Positions 51,888-59,696 of a DNA stretch of 64,000 nucleotides are shown in pieces. Position 1 is the stretch's first letter, and every line of letters starts with the position of its first letter. The translations under genes were made by a program, and so were the position numbers. Where the stretch lies: assembly GCF_006376675.1 (NCBI RefSeq), contig NZ_VEWK01000001.1, positions 62,001 to 126,000 on the forward strand, given 5' to 3'. The stretch comes from Brucella pecoris. Lineage in GTDB: Bacteria > Pseudomonadota > Alphaproteobacteria > Rhizobiales > Rhizobiaceae. The notes under the pieces are model-generated. The model was given only the letters and a program-made list of their open reading frames with translations. It was not told the origin of the DNA and searched no databases.

Positions 51888-52187
51888 TTACCCGATCAGG
51901 TAGCGGCAGGCGCCTGCCGCGCCAATGCCGATCAGCACGGTTGGCAGCATGGAAAAGCGCGTCGCGGCGAAGATCGTGATTGCAAGCGCGATCAGGTCGG
52001 CAGGTTTGTCGGACACGAAATCGGGCGCGATGACCGAGATCAGAACACAGCCGGGCGCTGCTTCCATCACAGCCGTTGCACGCTTGCTGAGCGTGCGATT
52101 GCGCAGCAGCACATAGCCGCCGATGCGCGTGAGATAGGTGACACTTGCCATCAGAACGATGGTCAGAACAGCTACCGGATCGATCAT
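51888..52187 (-). CDS. AzlD family branched-chain amino acid exporter subunit
   Basis: 99 residues with three to four membrane segments (VAVLTIVLMASVTYLTRIGGYVLL, AAPGCVLISVIAPDFV, LIALAITIFAATRF, TVLIGIGAAGACRYLIG). The TRIGGY segment and size are typical of AzlD. It overlaps azlC by 4 bp and acts with it as the small subunit of a two-part exporter (AzlCD). Lrp-type regulation is suggested by the divergent lrp gene. Confidence 0.92.
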   Translation of the reverse strand: MIDPVAVLTIVLMASVTYLTRIGGYVLLRNRTLSKRATAVMEAAPGCVLISVIAPDFVSDKPADLIALAITIFAATRFSMLPTVLIGIGAAGACRYLIG

Positions 52188-52924
52188 TCTTCACCTGCCA
52201 GCAGATAGGCTGCAACAAGACCGGACAAGGCACCGGCGGCGACATACCAGGCGCCGGGAATGGTGAGATAGGTCAGCGCGGCCACAACAAGGCTGACCAG
52301 CCATGGGCGCGCCGCTGCAAAACCTTTCCACATGCCCGCCAGCAGCACCAGAAATACTGCCGGGAATGCCATGTCGAAACCATAGGGGCGCAGGTCGCCC
52401 ATCATCGGGCCGAAGGCTGCGCCAAGCGTCGTGAAGGCAACCCATGCGAGGTAGAAAGGTATGGCCACACCGGCATAGAAGGTGAGGCTCAGCGCCGGAT
52501 TGACGCCCTTCGACTGGCGGCGTTTCGCATCGGCAAGGCCGAGCGCCCAGCTTTCATCGCACATCAGAAACAGGCTCGCGAAAGCCTTGCGCTTGGGCAG
52601 ATGGCGGATGAAGGGCGCCAGAGCCGCGCCCATCAGCAGATGGCGGCTGTTGACCAGAAAGGTGATAGCAACAATCAGAAGGACATGCGGCGGCGAGGTC
52701 CAGAGCTGGATGGCCGCGAATTCCGATCCGCCTGCAAAGTTCAGCCCGGTCATCATGGGCACTTCGATGACGCTGAGGCCCTTTTGCGCGGCCTGCGCGC
52801 CCAGAACCAGCGCATAAGGAATAATGCCAAGCAGAACCGGCAGACCGGCTGCGGCCCCGCGACGGAATTCCGAGCCGCGCCCGGATCTGCTTTTTTGAGG
52901 CACATAGGCCTGTGAAATATCCAT
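52184..52924 (-). CDS. AzlC family branched-chain amino acid exporter subunit
   Basis: 246 residues from the ATG at 52924. A frame to 53053 is non-family. A multi-span membrane protein (about seven to eight segments). The family core is visible as GAAAGLPVLLGIIPYALVLGA, EVPMMTGLNFAGGSEFAAIQLW, FLVNSRHLLMGAALAPFIRHLP and FLMCDESWALGLA. Exports branched-chain amino acids or analogues. It is the first gene of azlCD. Confidence 0.92.
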   Translation of the reverse strand: MDISQAYVPQKSRSGRGSEFRRGAAAGLPVLLGIIPYALVLGAQAAQKGLSVIEVPMMTGLNFAGGSEFAAIQLWTSPPHVLLIVAITFLVNSRHLLMGAALAPFIRHLPKRKAFASLFLMCDESWALGLADAKRRQSKGVNPALSLTFYAGVAIPFYLAWVAFTTLGAAFGPMMGDLRPYGFDMAFPAVFLVLLAGMWKGFAAARPWLVSLVVAALTYLTIPGAWYVAAGALSGLVAAYLLAGEE

Positions 52925-53056
52925 AAAATTCCCGTTGGCCAACCGGTAACTGGTTGCCCCTTGCTCAGTCTCTTGCGTGTTTGCTTGAGAAGTTTCGCGA
53001 CTATAACCAATCCCGTGAGCAATTTGGTTGCGAATTATGCCTCTTTGCATCAATGT

Positions 53057-53073
53057 TTGGCAGGGAATGCCAA
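53057..53073. promoter_or_regulatory. Palindrome in azlC/lrp spacer
   Basis: TTGGCA, spacer GGGAA, TGCCAA; the arms are exact. It lies 31 bp before the Lrp ATG and about 130 bp before azlC. A plausible auto-operator for the Lrp protein. Confidence 0.4.
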
Positions 53074-53103
53074 TAAGAGTGGCATAAATGGAATTGAGCG
53101 CTA

Positions 53104-53562
53104 ATGAAGCTGGATGAGATTGACAAACGGATTCTGCGCGTGCTGCAACGCGACGGCCGCATCGCCAATAACGATCTCGCGCGCGAGGTCGGCCTGTCGC
53201 CGTCTCCGTGCCTGCGGCGGGTGAAGCTTCTGGAAGAAGCGGGCGTGATCGACCGCTATGTCGCGGTGCTGAACCCGGCCAAGGTTGGTAAAGGGCTGAC
53301 TTTCTTCACCCGTATCCGGCTGGACAAGCAGGACGAGGAAACGCTTCAGACCTTCGCCAAGGAAATACTGAAGTTGCCGCAGGTACTCGAATGCTATTTC
53401 ATGCTCGGCGATTATGACGCGATGATCCGGGTGGTTGCGGCGGATATCGAAGATTACCGCCGCTTCCAGTCGGAATATCTGAGCCGGATCAAGGGCGTTC
53501 AGAACCTGAAGACCGACGTGCCGAGCCAGACGGTCAAGCAGACTTCCGAAATGCCCCTGTAA
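53104..53562 (+). CDS. Lrp/AsnC family transcriptional regulator
   Basis: 152 residues. The HTH is LDEIDKRILRVLQRDGRIANNDLAREVGLSPSPCLRRVKLLEEAG. The RAM domain follows (about 65-150) with VLECYFMLGDYDAMIRVVAADIEDYRRF, the ligand-binding strand-turn. It is divergent from azlCD, a standard arrangement in which an Lrp protein senses an amino acid and switches its exporter. It overlaps the downstream convergent dehydrogenase gene by 29 bp. Confidence 0.93.
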   Translation: MKLDEIDKRILRVLQRDGRIANNDLAREVGLSPSPCLRRVKLLEEAGVIDRYVAVLNPAKVGKGLTFFTRIRLDKQDEETLQTFAKEILKLPQVLECYFMLGDYDAMIRVVAADIEDYRRFQSEYLSRIKGVQNLKTDVPSQTVKQTSEMPL

Positions 53563-54340
53563 CCTCCTCTGCGGCAATGAGCGGATTGGGCCGCGCCAGT
53601 TCCGCATTGACCCGATCTGCCAGTTCAAAGAAACGCCTGCGCACCTGCGGAGCATAGGGATTGGCATGCTCGATGGCCTGAAACACTTCCGGCGCATCAT
53701 GGCGGACCATGCCGATGGCCTGCATCAGAAGGTCGAAGCTTTTCGTTGTCATACGGGCGGGGAGCGGCTCCATCTGCACCAGAACCTTGGCGATCAGATG
53801 CGTCAGGCCCTGAACCATTGCCGCCTCGCGGTCATGGTCTTCTGGTGTTGTGACAATAACATCAAGGGCAAGGTGCTTTTTCAGGAAGGCCGCAACGCGG
53901 TGAAACCGCGTGCCGCGCACGGGGCAGACGGCGATTTTCAGACCAGCAATGCCGTCGCGCGCGCTCTGAGGGCCGAAGAGCGGATGTGTGGCGACAATAT
54001 CGACATGCACAGGCAGGCCGCGTCGCATGATATCGGCAGGGCCGACCTTGACCGAGCCGACGTCGAGAATAAGCGCACCGGGGCGCAAATGCGGCGCGAT
54101 CGTTTTCACCACGCGGTCAAGCGTCGCGACCGGCGTTGCAAGGATGACGATATCGCAGAGGGCGACCTGTTCCAGAGAGGTCAGGGTGACGCCATGCGTC
54201 TGGGCCGTCAGTTCCAAGCCCGCTGCGGGATCGTATGCATATAACAGGAAATACGGGTTCAGGTGACGGGCAATAAGCTGCCCGAATGCACCAAAGCCGA
54301 TAATGCCAATTTTCATATGCTGATTGTTGTCGCGAGACAT
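53534..54340 (-). CDS. Prephenate dehydrogenase family protein (TyrA-like)
   Basis: 268 residues from the ATG at 54340 with AGAGG at 8-12 bases. Start candidates at 54364 and 54316 also exist. The Rossmann motif is MKIGIIGFGAFGQLIARHL. The dehydrogenase fold follows: LCDIVILATPVATLDRVV, ILDVGSVKVGPADIM, VDIVATHPLFGPQSA and the all-helical C-terminus. It fits the arogenate/prephenate dehydrogenase group of small TyrA proteins for tyrosine synthesis. The 29-bp overlap with the lrp gene is unusual. Confidence 0.85.
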   Translation of the reverse strand: MSRDNNQHMKIGIIGFGAFGQLIARHLNPYFLLYAYDPAAGLELTAQTHGVTLTSLEQVALCDIVILATPVATLDRVVKTIAPHLRPGALILDVGSVKVGPADIMRRGLPVHVDIVATHPLFGPQSARDGIAGLKIAVCPVRGTRFHRVAAFLKKHLALDVIVTTPEDHDREAAMVQGLTHLIAKVLVQMEPLPARMTTKSFDLLMQAIGMVRHDAPEVFQAIEHANPYAPQVRRRFFELADRVNAELARPNPLIAAEEVTGAFRKSA

Positions 54341-54531
54341 GGACTGACCTCTTTGTGGCCGCATGGCCAGAGGTGCTGTCCTTCAAACTCAACCGCTGGC
54401 AATGCAGCGGTTGAACTATGACAAAGCAAACCCGCCGCTATATGAGCGGGGCGTAATAAGACCGGGTGCTGATAAGTGCTTTGTTCATGCCGTCTAGCTA
54501 TTCCTGCTTCATGCGGATGTCAACAGCCCGT

Positions 54532-54807
54532 CTATTTCATATAGGCGCGAACCACGTCGACCAGTTCGCCTGCACCTTCGTCGCGCTCTTTTTGCGGAAG
54601 GGAGCCATCGGCAACATGCATCAGAATATGGTCTTCAATCACCTCCGCCATCAGCCCGTTGACCGCGCCGCGTACGCCCGCGATCACTTGCATGACTTCC
54701 GCGCAGCCCTTCTCTTCTTCGAGCATCCGTTCAACACCCTCAAGCTGGCCGCGAATACGGCGCACGCGGTTGATGAGCTTCTGCTTTTCGCGGATCGTAT
54801 GGGTCAT
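54532..54807 (-). CDS. Metal-sensing repressor, CsoR/RcnR family (DmeR-like)
   Basis: 91 residues, a four-helix DUF156 protein. The ligand set of RcnR-type Ni/Co sensors is complete: His3 (MTHTIREKQ), Cys35 (EEKGCAEVMQ), His60 and His64 (VIEDHILMHV). FrmR formaldehyde sensors share the scaffold, but the neighbour dmeF points to a metal sensor. AAGG precedes the ATG. It is encoded 93 bp after dmeF on the same strand, with a repeat hairpin between, so it probably represses dmeF. Confidence 0.9.
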   Translation of the reverse strand: MTHTIREKQKLINRVRRIRGQLEGVERMLEEEKGCAEVMQVIAGVRGAVNGLMAEVIEDHILMHVADGSLPQKERDEGAGELVDVVRAYMK

Positions 54808-54847
54808 GGGAGCCTTGGTCCTTCATGGCACTGTTGCTGGCATTCAC

Positions 54848-54893
54848 GCATGTCTTTATACCAAAACCGGGTTCCCACTTTTGGGAGACATGC
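54848..54893. repeat. 46-bp intergenic palindrome (GCATGTCT / AGACATGC type)
   Basis: The ends GCATGTCT and AGACATGC are exact inverted repeats. The inside (ACCAAAACCGGG / CCCACTTTTGGG) pairs imperfectly. A diverged remnant of the same end occurs near 51870-51890. Confidence 0.6.
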
Positions 54894-54900
54894 TCCATAT

Positions 54901-55872
54901 TCAGGCGGCGCGCGCTTCCACCTCTACGGTCACATGCGACAAATCATGGATCGCTGCAAGCTTGTTCCGGTAATAGGAGGGGGCTCTCGGCTCTTCCGCT
55001 ATAATCGAAACAATGGCCCCGTGATGACCCGGTCCGAGTTGCCAAACATGCAGATCGGCGATCTCTCCGCCTTCGCGACTGATGATTTCAGCGATCTCTT
55101 CCGGCAGGTCTTCACCTTCCGGCAGATAGTCCAGCAGTGTTGAACCGGTGTCCTTTATCAATCCCCATGACCAGTGCGCGATCACCGCCGCGCCGACGAT
55201 ACCCATTGCCGGATCAAGCCAGAGCCAGTCGTAAAGACTGCCCAGCAGAAGCGCTGCGATGGCAAGCACCGACGTCAGAGCATCGGCAAGCACATGCATA
55301 TAGGCTGCACGCAGGTTCTGGTCGTGGCTTCCCTCATGACCATGACCATGACCATGACCATGACCATGATCATGGTGCCCGTGGTGGTGCGAATGATCAT
55401 CCTTGAGAAGCCAGGCACAGACGAGATTGACGATAAGGCCGATGACGGCAACCAGAATGGCCTCGTGAAAATTTATGCTGACCGGCATGCTGAAGCGCCA
55501 GAAGCTTTCCCAGCCGATCAAGAGGGCGATCAGCGCCAGAACGATGGCACTGGCAAAGCCGGCCAGATCGCCGAGTTTGCCGGTGCCGAATGTGAACCGC
55601 GAATTATGTGCGTGCTTGCGTGCATAGAGATAGGCAAGGGCCGCGATCAGCATTGCCGCTGCATGGGTGGACATATGCCAGCCGTCGGCGGTCAGCGCCA
55701 TGGAGCCATAAAGGTTTCCAGCAACGATTTCGATGACCATCATCGTTGCCGTGATGGCGATCACGATCCAGGTGCGCTTTTCGTTGCGCCGGTGATTTTC
55801 GCCCAGGAAGACGTGCTCATGTCTGGAATTCAGGTGATGGCCGGAATGGTTCGTATGATGATGCACGCTCAT
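54901..55872 (-). CDS. dmeF: Cation diffusion facilitator DmeF (Ni/Co exporter)
   Basis: 323 residues, six membrane spans in the CDF layout. Span 2 has DGWHMSTHAAAML (HxxxH, the DmeF variant) and span 5 has HVLADALTSVLAI (HxxxD). Between spans 4 and 5 lies a His-rich cytosolic loop (DHSHHHGHHDHGHGHG...), and the C-terminal domain binds metal too. DmeF exports divalent cations, mainly Ni and Co, as shown for the dmeRF system of Rhizobium. The gene is preceded by a G-tract palindrome of CsoR/RcnR type. The His loop is written by a (GGTCAT)n hexamer repeat, so its length can vary by slippage. Confidence 0.92.
   Translation of the reverse strand: MSVHHHTNHSGHHLNSRHEHVFLGENHRRNEKRTWIVIAITATMMVIEIVAGNLYGSMALTADGWHMSTHAAAMLIAALAYLYARKHAHNSRFTFGTGKLGDLAGFASAIVLALIALLIGWESFWRFSMPVSINFHEAILVAVIGLIVNLVCAWLLKDDHSHHHGHHDHGHGHGHGHGHEGSHDQNLRAAYMHVLADALTSVLAIAALLLGSLYDWLWLDPAMGIVGAAVIAHWSWGLIKDTGSTLLDYLPEGEDLPEEIAEIISREGGEIADLHVWQLGPGHHGAIVSIIAEEPRAPSYYRNKLAAIHDLSHVTVEVEARAA
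55335..55370. repeat. In-frame hexamer tandem repeat within dmeF
   Basis: CATGAC repeated five times plus one CATGAT unit on the plus strand. In the minus-strand dmeF frame it encodes His-Gly repeats. The unit length is a multiple of 3, so slippage changes loop length without frameshift. Confidence 0.88.
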
Positions 55873-55890
55873 TGAAACAGCCTTTCTATT

Positions 55891-55913
55891 AAAATAGGGG
55901 GGTATACTATTTT
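55891..55913 (-). promoter_or_regulatory. RcnR/CsoR-type operator of dmeF
   Basis: On the plus strand, AAAATAG, GGGGGTATA, CTATTTT: 7-bp exact inverted arms around a G-tract. G/C-tracts inside AT-rich dyads are the hallmark of CsoR/RcnR/FrmR sites. It lies 19-41 bp before the dmeF ATG. Confidence 0.75.
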
Positions 55914-56104
55914 ATAGAGAGTTACAAATCACGCCTACAGGAGCGGGCTTAACCTCGATCAGCACGAACGCCCGCGGGCAACGCCTTTCAAGGGCCGAAA
56001 AACTCACCATTCGGCTGAGGGTCTACGCCTATTCGAGAAGGCTTTTGACCTGATTGCGGCAATTTTTTCGGAGTTGCGATCAGATAAGATCGGAATCGTT
56101 AGCG

Positions 56105-56206
56105 TACATCCCGAAAAGTGTGAAACGATGTTGGGACAAGATGTGCGTCAAACAAGACAATGAGCGCGGCGATCTGATTCAATCAGATCGAAATGCGCTC
56201 TGAATT
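56105..56206. repeat. Dispersed intergenic repeat (CCCGAAAAGTGTGAAACG type)
   Basis: Shares the AAAAGTGTGAAACG core with the element at 29462-29510. The right half holds the palindrome GATCTGATTCAATCAGATC and the end GCGCTCT. Probably one of the dispersed short repeats of this genus. Confidence 0.65.
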
Positions 56207-56342
56207 GGGGCAAAGCATTGAAGCGCCGCTGATCCGCGCAACACGGAACGACGCTTCAGTTTTTGAAGCTGTGCATCGTGCTTTGCTAGAAATCCACGCT
56301 GATTTTCAGGCCGGTGCCGTAACGAGAAGAGCGGAGGGATTC

Positions 56343-57161
56343 ATGTCTTCAGAAAAGAACGGGCATTCGCCGCGCAGTCGTGCGCGACGGCATTTTCTGG
56401 GTCTTACGGCAGCCACTGCCGCCAAGGTTGCGGCACTCGGGGTCCTGGCTTCAACGGTGTCGTCACGCCCGTCACAAGCCTTGGGCACCAAATGGTGGCA
56501 TGGTGGTCACGGCGGCGGCGGTTCCGGCGCTAACTGCCTTTTGAAAGGCACACTCATCGAGACCCCAACCGGCCTGGTGGCGGTGGAGACATTGTCCGTC
56601 GGCGATCTTGTGACAACGGCTCGGGGTGAAACGCGCCCGGTCAAATGGGTGGGCTGGCAGAACCATAGAAAAGGCGGCACGCAATGGAATGAGAGCGTGA
56701 TGCCGATCCGCGTCAAGCGCTATGCCATCGACAGCAAAACACCGCAGCGCGACCTTTATCTTTCACCCAACCACGCACTGCTTATCGACGGCGTGCTGAT
56801 CCGCGCGAAGGACCTGGTCAATGGTCAAAGCATAGCGCGCGTATCGATGGACAAAACGATCGACTATTACAATATCGTTCTCGACAGTCATGAAGCCGTG
56901 CTGGCGGAAGGGGCAGCAGTCGAAACCTATCTGATGCGTGGCGACAGCTATAAGAGTTTCACCAATTTCTCCGAGTATCAGGAACTCTATCCGGAGGAAG
57001 CCAACATCATCATGCGGCCCTATGCGCCGCTCATGGGCTATGAGGGTGCCCGCCAGCACTTGCACGCATTGTTGTGCATGAGCGGCATTCTTCCGCTGCG
57101 TGACGTGGTTGAGGAAACCTATCAGCGTCTGGCCGCAAAAACCGGCGAGAGCGTAGCCTAG
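56343..57161 (+). CDS. Tat-exported stand-alone Hint-domain protein
   Basis: 272 residues from the ATG at 56343 (GGAGGG ending 6 bases before). A longer frame from 56193 lacks a signal. The Tat-like signal RARRHFLGLTAATAAKVAAL is followed by a Gly/His spacer and the Hint_2 fold from Cys69 (ANCLLKGTLIETPTGLVAVETLSVGDLV). Other fold marks are LYLSPNHALLIDGVLI and YYNIVLDSHEAVLAEGAAVET. A C-extein nucleophile Asn-Cys/Ser/Thr is not evident, so self-cleavage, not splicing, is more likely. The role is unknown. It is convergent with the ClC gene. Confidence 0.83.
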   Translation: MSSEKNGHSPRSRARRHFLGLTAATAAKVAALGVLASTVSSRPSQALGTKWWHGGHGGGGSGANCLLKGTLIETPTGLVAVETLSVGDLVTTARGETRPVKWVGWQNHRKGGTQWNESVMPIRVKRYAIDSKTPQRDLYLSPNHALLIDGVLIRAKDLVNGQSIARVSMDKTIDYYNIVLDSHEAVLAEGAAVETYLMRGDSYKSFTNFSEYQELYPEEANIIMRPYAPLMGYEGARQHLHALLCMSGILPLRDVVEETYQRLAAKTGESVA

Positions 57162-57188
57162 AATAGTGAATAGTACCGGGCGGTGGTA

Positions 57189-57224
57189 AGAAAGGCGGGG
57201 TGCCGAAGGGTGCTCCGCCTTTCT
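57189..57224. terminator. Bidirectional terminator
   Basis: The 10-bp stem AGAAAGGCGG / CCGCCTTTCT encloses a 16-base loop, between the convergent Hint-domain and ClC genes. Confidence 0.78.
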
Positions 57225-57237
57225 CTTGTGAAGCAGT

Positions 57238-59040
57238 TTAGCCAGCTTCCGCAGCGCGCAGGAAAGACTTTCGTTCCGTTTCACTGCCGATGATCTGGCC
57301 TCTCAGTTGCAGGAGATCTTTTCGGCTGACCAGTCCGCAGAGCTTTCCTTCGCGTGTCACAATGGGGATGCGTCCGCAATCGGTCGCGATCATCATGTCG
57401 GTGATGAAGGCTACGCTATCATCCTGATGGCCCACCGGAGTGGATGTGTCGGAAATCGAGTCTGCAAGCGTTTGGCCCGACAGTTCCGTCTTTCTCTGCC
57501 ATTCCAGCGCATCCGCGCGTGTAACCACGCCGACAAGGACACGGTCGTTGTCAATGACCGGATAAAGCCGATGTCGCGCTGCCTCCGAGGCAAAGAAGGC
57601 GGAAGCTTCCTGCACGGTCATGCTTGCCGGTAACGTGTCCACATTCGTCACCATGACTTCATGCACGCGGACGGATTCAAACGGGCTGACGCCATATTCG
57701 CGCGTGATGTGCTGTCCGCGCCGTGCAATTTTCTCGGTCAAGATGGAGCGCTTGAGCAGAAGAACCGTCACTGCATAGGCGGTCACCGTTGCGACGAAAA
57801 CCGGAACGATCTGGCCGAAATCGCCGGTAACCTCGACGGCAAAGAAGGTGCCGGTCAGCGGCGCGCGCATCGTTCCGCCCATCATGGCAGCCATTCCGAG
57901 AAGCGCCCAGAAACCCGGTTCTCCACCCGGCATGATCAGGCCAAGCAGCCAGCCCATTGCTCCGCCGAAGATCAGAAGCGGAGCCAGAACGCCCCCGGAA
58001 GTACCCGATGCCAGAGCGCAAAGCCAGATCGCGCTTTTGACGAGCAGAACCACCAGCACCGTGGTTGCCAGGAATTTATCGTTGAGGAAACCGTCGATGA
58101 GGTCATAGCCGACGCCAAGCGCACGCGGTTCGATCAGGCCGCCAATGCCGATGGCGATGCCGCCGATTGCCGGCCACCACATCCAGTGAATGGGCAGCCG
58201 CTCGAACGCATCCTCCAGCTTGTAGAGGAGTGTCGTGAGCAACCCTGATTGGAGCCCGGCAACGATGCCGACCAGTGCACATGCTGCTATTCCCCACCAG
58301 GGCAGGACCAGATGAAAATGGGTCTGAAACAGCGGACCTGTCTCGAAAAACAAGGGGCGGTTCGTGTTGGCAACTGCTGCGGCAGCCGCAACGGGAATGA
58401 AGCTGCGGGGCTTCCATTCGAAGAGCAGCAATTCGACGCCCAGCATCACGGCAGCAATGGGCGTGCCAAAAATGGCGGTCATGCCAGCGGCGGCACCGGC
58501 GACGAGCAAGGTTTTCCGCTCGGCTGAGCTCATCTGGAACAATTGCGCAAAGAGCGATCCGATCGCTCCGCCCGTCATGATGATCGGACCTTCGGCGCCG
58601 AACGGACCGCCCGTACCGATCGAAATCGCCGATGAGAGCGGCTTTAGTATCGCCACTTTAAGCGACATGCGGCTGCCACCGATCAGGATGGCTTCAATCG
58701 CTTCGGGAATACCGTGTCCGCGAATTTTCTCCGAGCCGTAACGTGCCATCAGCCCGATTGCCAGACCGCCCAATATGGGGATGAGAACGATCCAGACGGA
58801 CGGTGAAAGATGCGCCAGCGTTGCCGGGTCAATGCTGACGCGGCCAAACCAGACCAGATTGGTGACGAAGGCGATCAGGCTTACGAGCACCCATGCGGCA
58901 GCGGTACTGACAGCGCCGATGACAATCGCCATCGCGATCAGGAGCAGCATTCGCCTGTCGGCGGTAAAATCGCCCGCAACGCGGCGCGCCACGCCTCCGG
59001 TGAAATCGTGGGGTCTTCGAAACTCGTTTTGCCGGGCCAT
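57238..59040 (-). CDS. ClC family chloride channel/antiporter with CBS domains
   Basis: 600 residues. The ClC selectivity and gate segments are GSRMSLKVAILKPL, GTGGPFGAEGPII (gating Glu) and the later GTSGGVLAPLLIFGGAMG. About ten to eleven membrane helices occupy the first 430 residues. Two CBS domains form the cytosolic C-terminus (about 465-590): VHEVMVTNVDTLPASM, VIDNDRVLVGVV, CGRIPIVTREGKLCGLVSRKDLL. Chloride or proton exchange is the family role. It is divergent from a MarR gene over a near-perfect palindrome and is probably repressed by it. Confidence 0.93.
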   Translation of the reverse strand: MARQNEFRRPHDFTGGVARRVAGDFTADRRMLLLIAMAIVIGAVSTAAAWVLVSLIAFVTNLVWFGRVSIDPATLAHLSPSVWIVLIPILGGLAIGLMARYGSEKIRGHGIPEAIEAILIGGSRMSLKVAILKPLSSAISIGTGGPFGAEGPIIMTGGAIGSLFAQLFQMSSAERKTLLVAGAAAGMTAIFGTPIAAVMLGVELLLFEWKPRSFIPVAAAAAVANTNRPLFFETGPLFQTHFHLVLPWWGIAACALVGIVAGLQSGLLTTLLYKLEDAFERLPIHWMWWPAIGGIAIGIGGLIEPRALGVGYDLIDGFLNDKFLATTVLVVLLVKSAIWLCALASGTSGGVLAPLLIFGGAMGWLLGLIMPGGEPGFWALLGMAAMMGGTMRAPLTGTFFAVEVTGDFGQIVPVFVATVTAYAVTVLLLKRSILTEKIARRGQHITREYGVSPFESVRVHEVMVTNVDTLPASMTVQEASAFFASEAARHRLYPVIDNDRVLVGVVTRADALEWQRKTELSGQTLADSISDTSTPVGHQDDSVAFITDMMIATDCGRIPIVTREGKLCGLVSRKDLLQLRGQIIGSETERKSFLRAAEAG

Positions 59041-59108
59041 AGCGAACTCCTTTTTTCCCTGGCAAGGAGGCAGATAGGGGGAAAAGCATCCTCAAACGGC
59101 TGGCTAGA

Positions 59109-59127
59109 TATATCGTAATACGATATA
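59109..59127. promoter_or_regulatory. 19-bp palindromic operator between clc and marR
   Basis: TATATCGTA, centre A, TACGATATA: exact arms of 9 bp. It lies 69-87 bp upstream of the ClC ATG and 128 bp before the marR GTG. Size and symmetry fit a MarR dimer site. Confidence 0.7.
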
Positions 59128-59254
59128 AATCAATCGCACATCTTTGTGTTTGAGTAAGGGGCTTGCTATTGGGGAAGGGATTGCTGCAAAGCGTCTATGG
59201 AAAGACCCGAGCAGTGCGGCTTTGCAGATAGAAGGCGCAGGGGAGAAGCCTGTT

Positions 59255-59692
59255 GTGAAAAGAAATCCGGATGCTTTGACACAAGCCGACTATCAGGCGC
59301 TTGCGGAACTTCGCTATCGCTTGCGCCGGTTCATGAGTTTCAGCGCGACGGCTGCGGAAGCGGAAGGGCTTCCGGCGCAACAGCATCAGGCGTTGCTTGC
59401 GATCAAGGCCCATGCGGCTGATACGCCGATGACGGTTGGTAACCTTGCGGAGTGGCTTGTCATTGCTCCGCACACGGCAACAGAGTTGGTCGGCAGGCTG
59501 GCGGATGCCGATCTGGTGGTGCGGATGGTCGATCCTTCGGACCGTCGCCGCCACATATTGGCTTTGACCGACAAGGCCGAGCATGTTCTTGAGCGGCTCA
59601 GCGCCGCGCACTTAGCCGAGATACGCGAGCTTGCCCCCAATCTGATCGAGGTTTTGACCAAGCTGGAGCGTGCAGCGAACAAGCCGAAGTAA
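59255..59692 (+). CDS. MarR family transcriptional regulator
   Basis: 145 residues from the GTG at 59255, with GGGGAG at 10-15 bases. An ORF with extra 37 residues starts at 59144, but this part has no family similarity. The winged HTH is TVGNLAEWLVIAPHTATELVGRLADADLVVRMVDPSDRRRHILALT, with the conserved DxRRxxLxLT wing. The flanking dimer helices are as usual. It is divergent from the ClC gene and convergent with the FAD oxidase gene (gap 4 bp). Confidence 0.9.
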   Translation: MKRNPDALTQADYQALAELRYRLRRFMSFSATAAEAEGLPAQQHQALLAIKAHAADTPMTVGNLAEWLVIAPHTATELVGRLADADLVVRMVDPSDRRRHILALTDKAEHVLERLSAAHLAEIRELAPNLIEVLTKLERAANKPK

Positions 59693-59696
59693 CGGC

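Larger units (their letters stand above)
55873..56342. other. 470-bp intergenic region: dmeF operator plus repeat
   Basis: No gene. The left end holds the dmeF operator (55891-55913). Positions 56105-56206 hold a repeat-like stretch (AAAAGTGTGAAACG core, GATCTGATTCAATCAGATC hairpin). A frame from 56193 reads into the Hint-domain gene, but the better start is at 56343. Confidence 0.65.

Noticed and set aside
55335..55370. Tandem repeat considered as a CRISPR or origin iteron
   Set aside because: The units are 6 bp, contiguous, in frame and encode the His-rich loop of dmeF.
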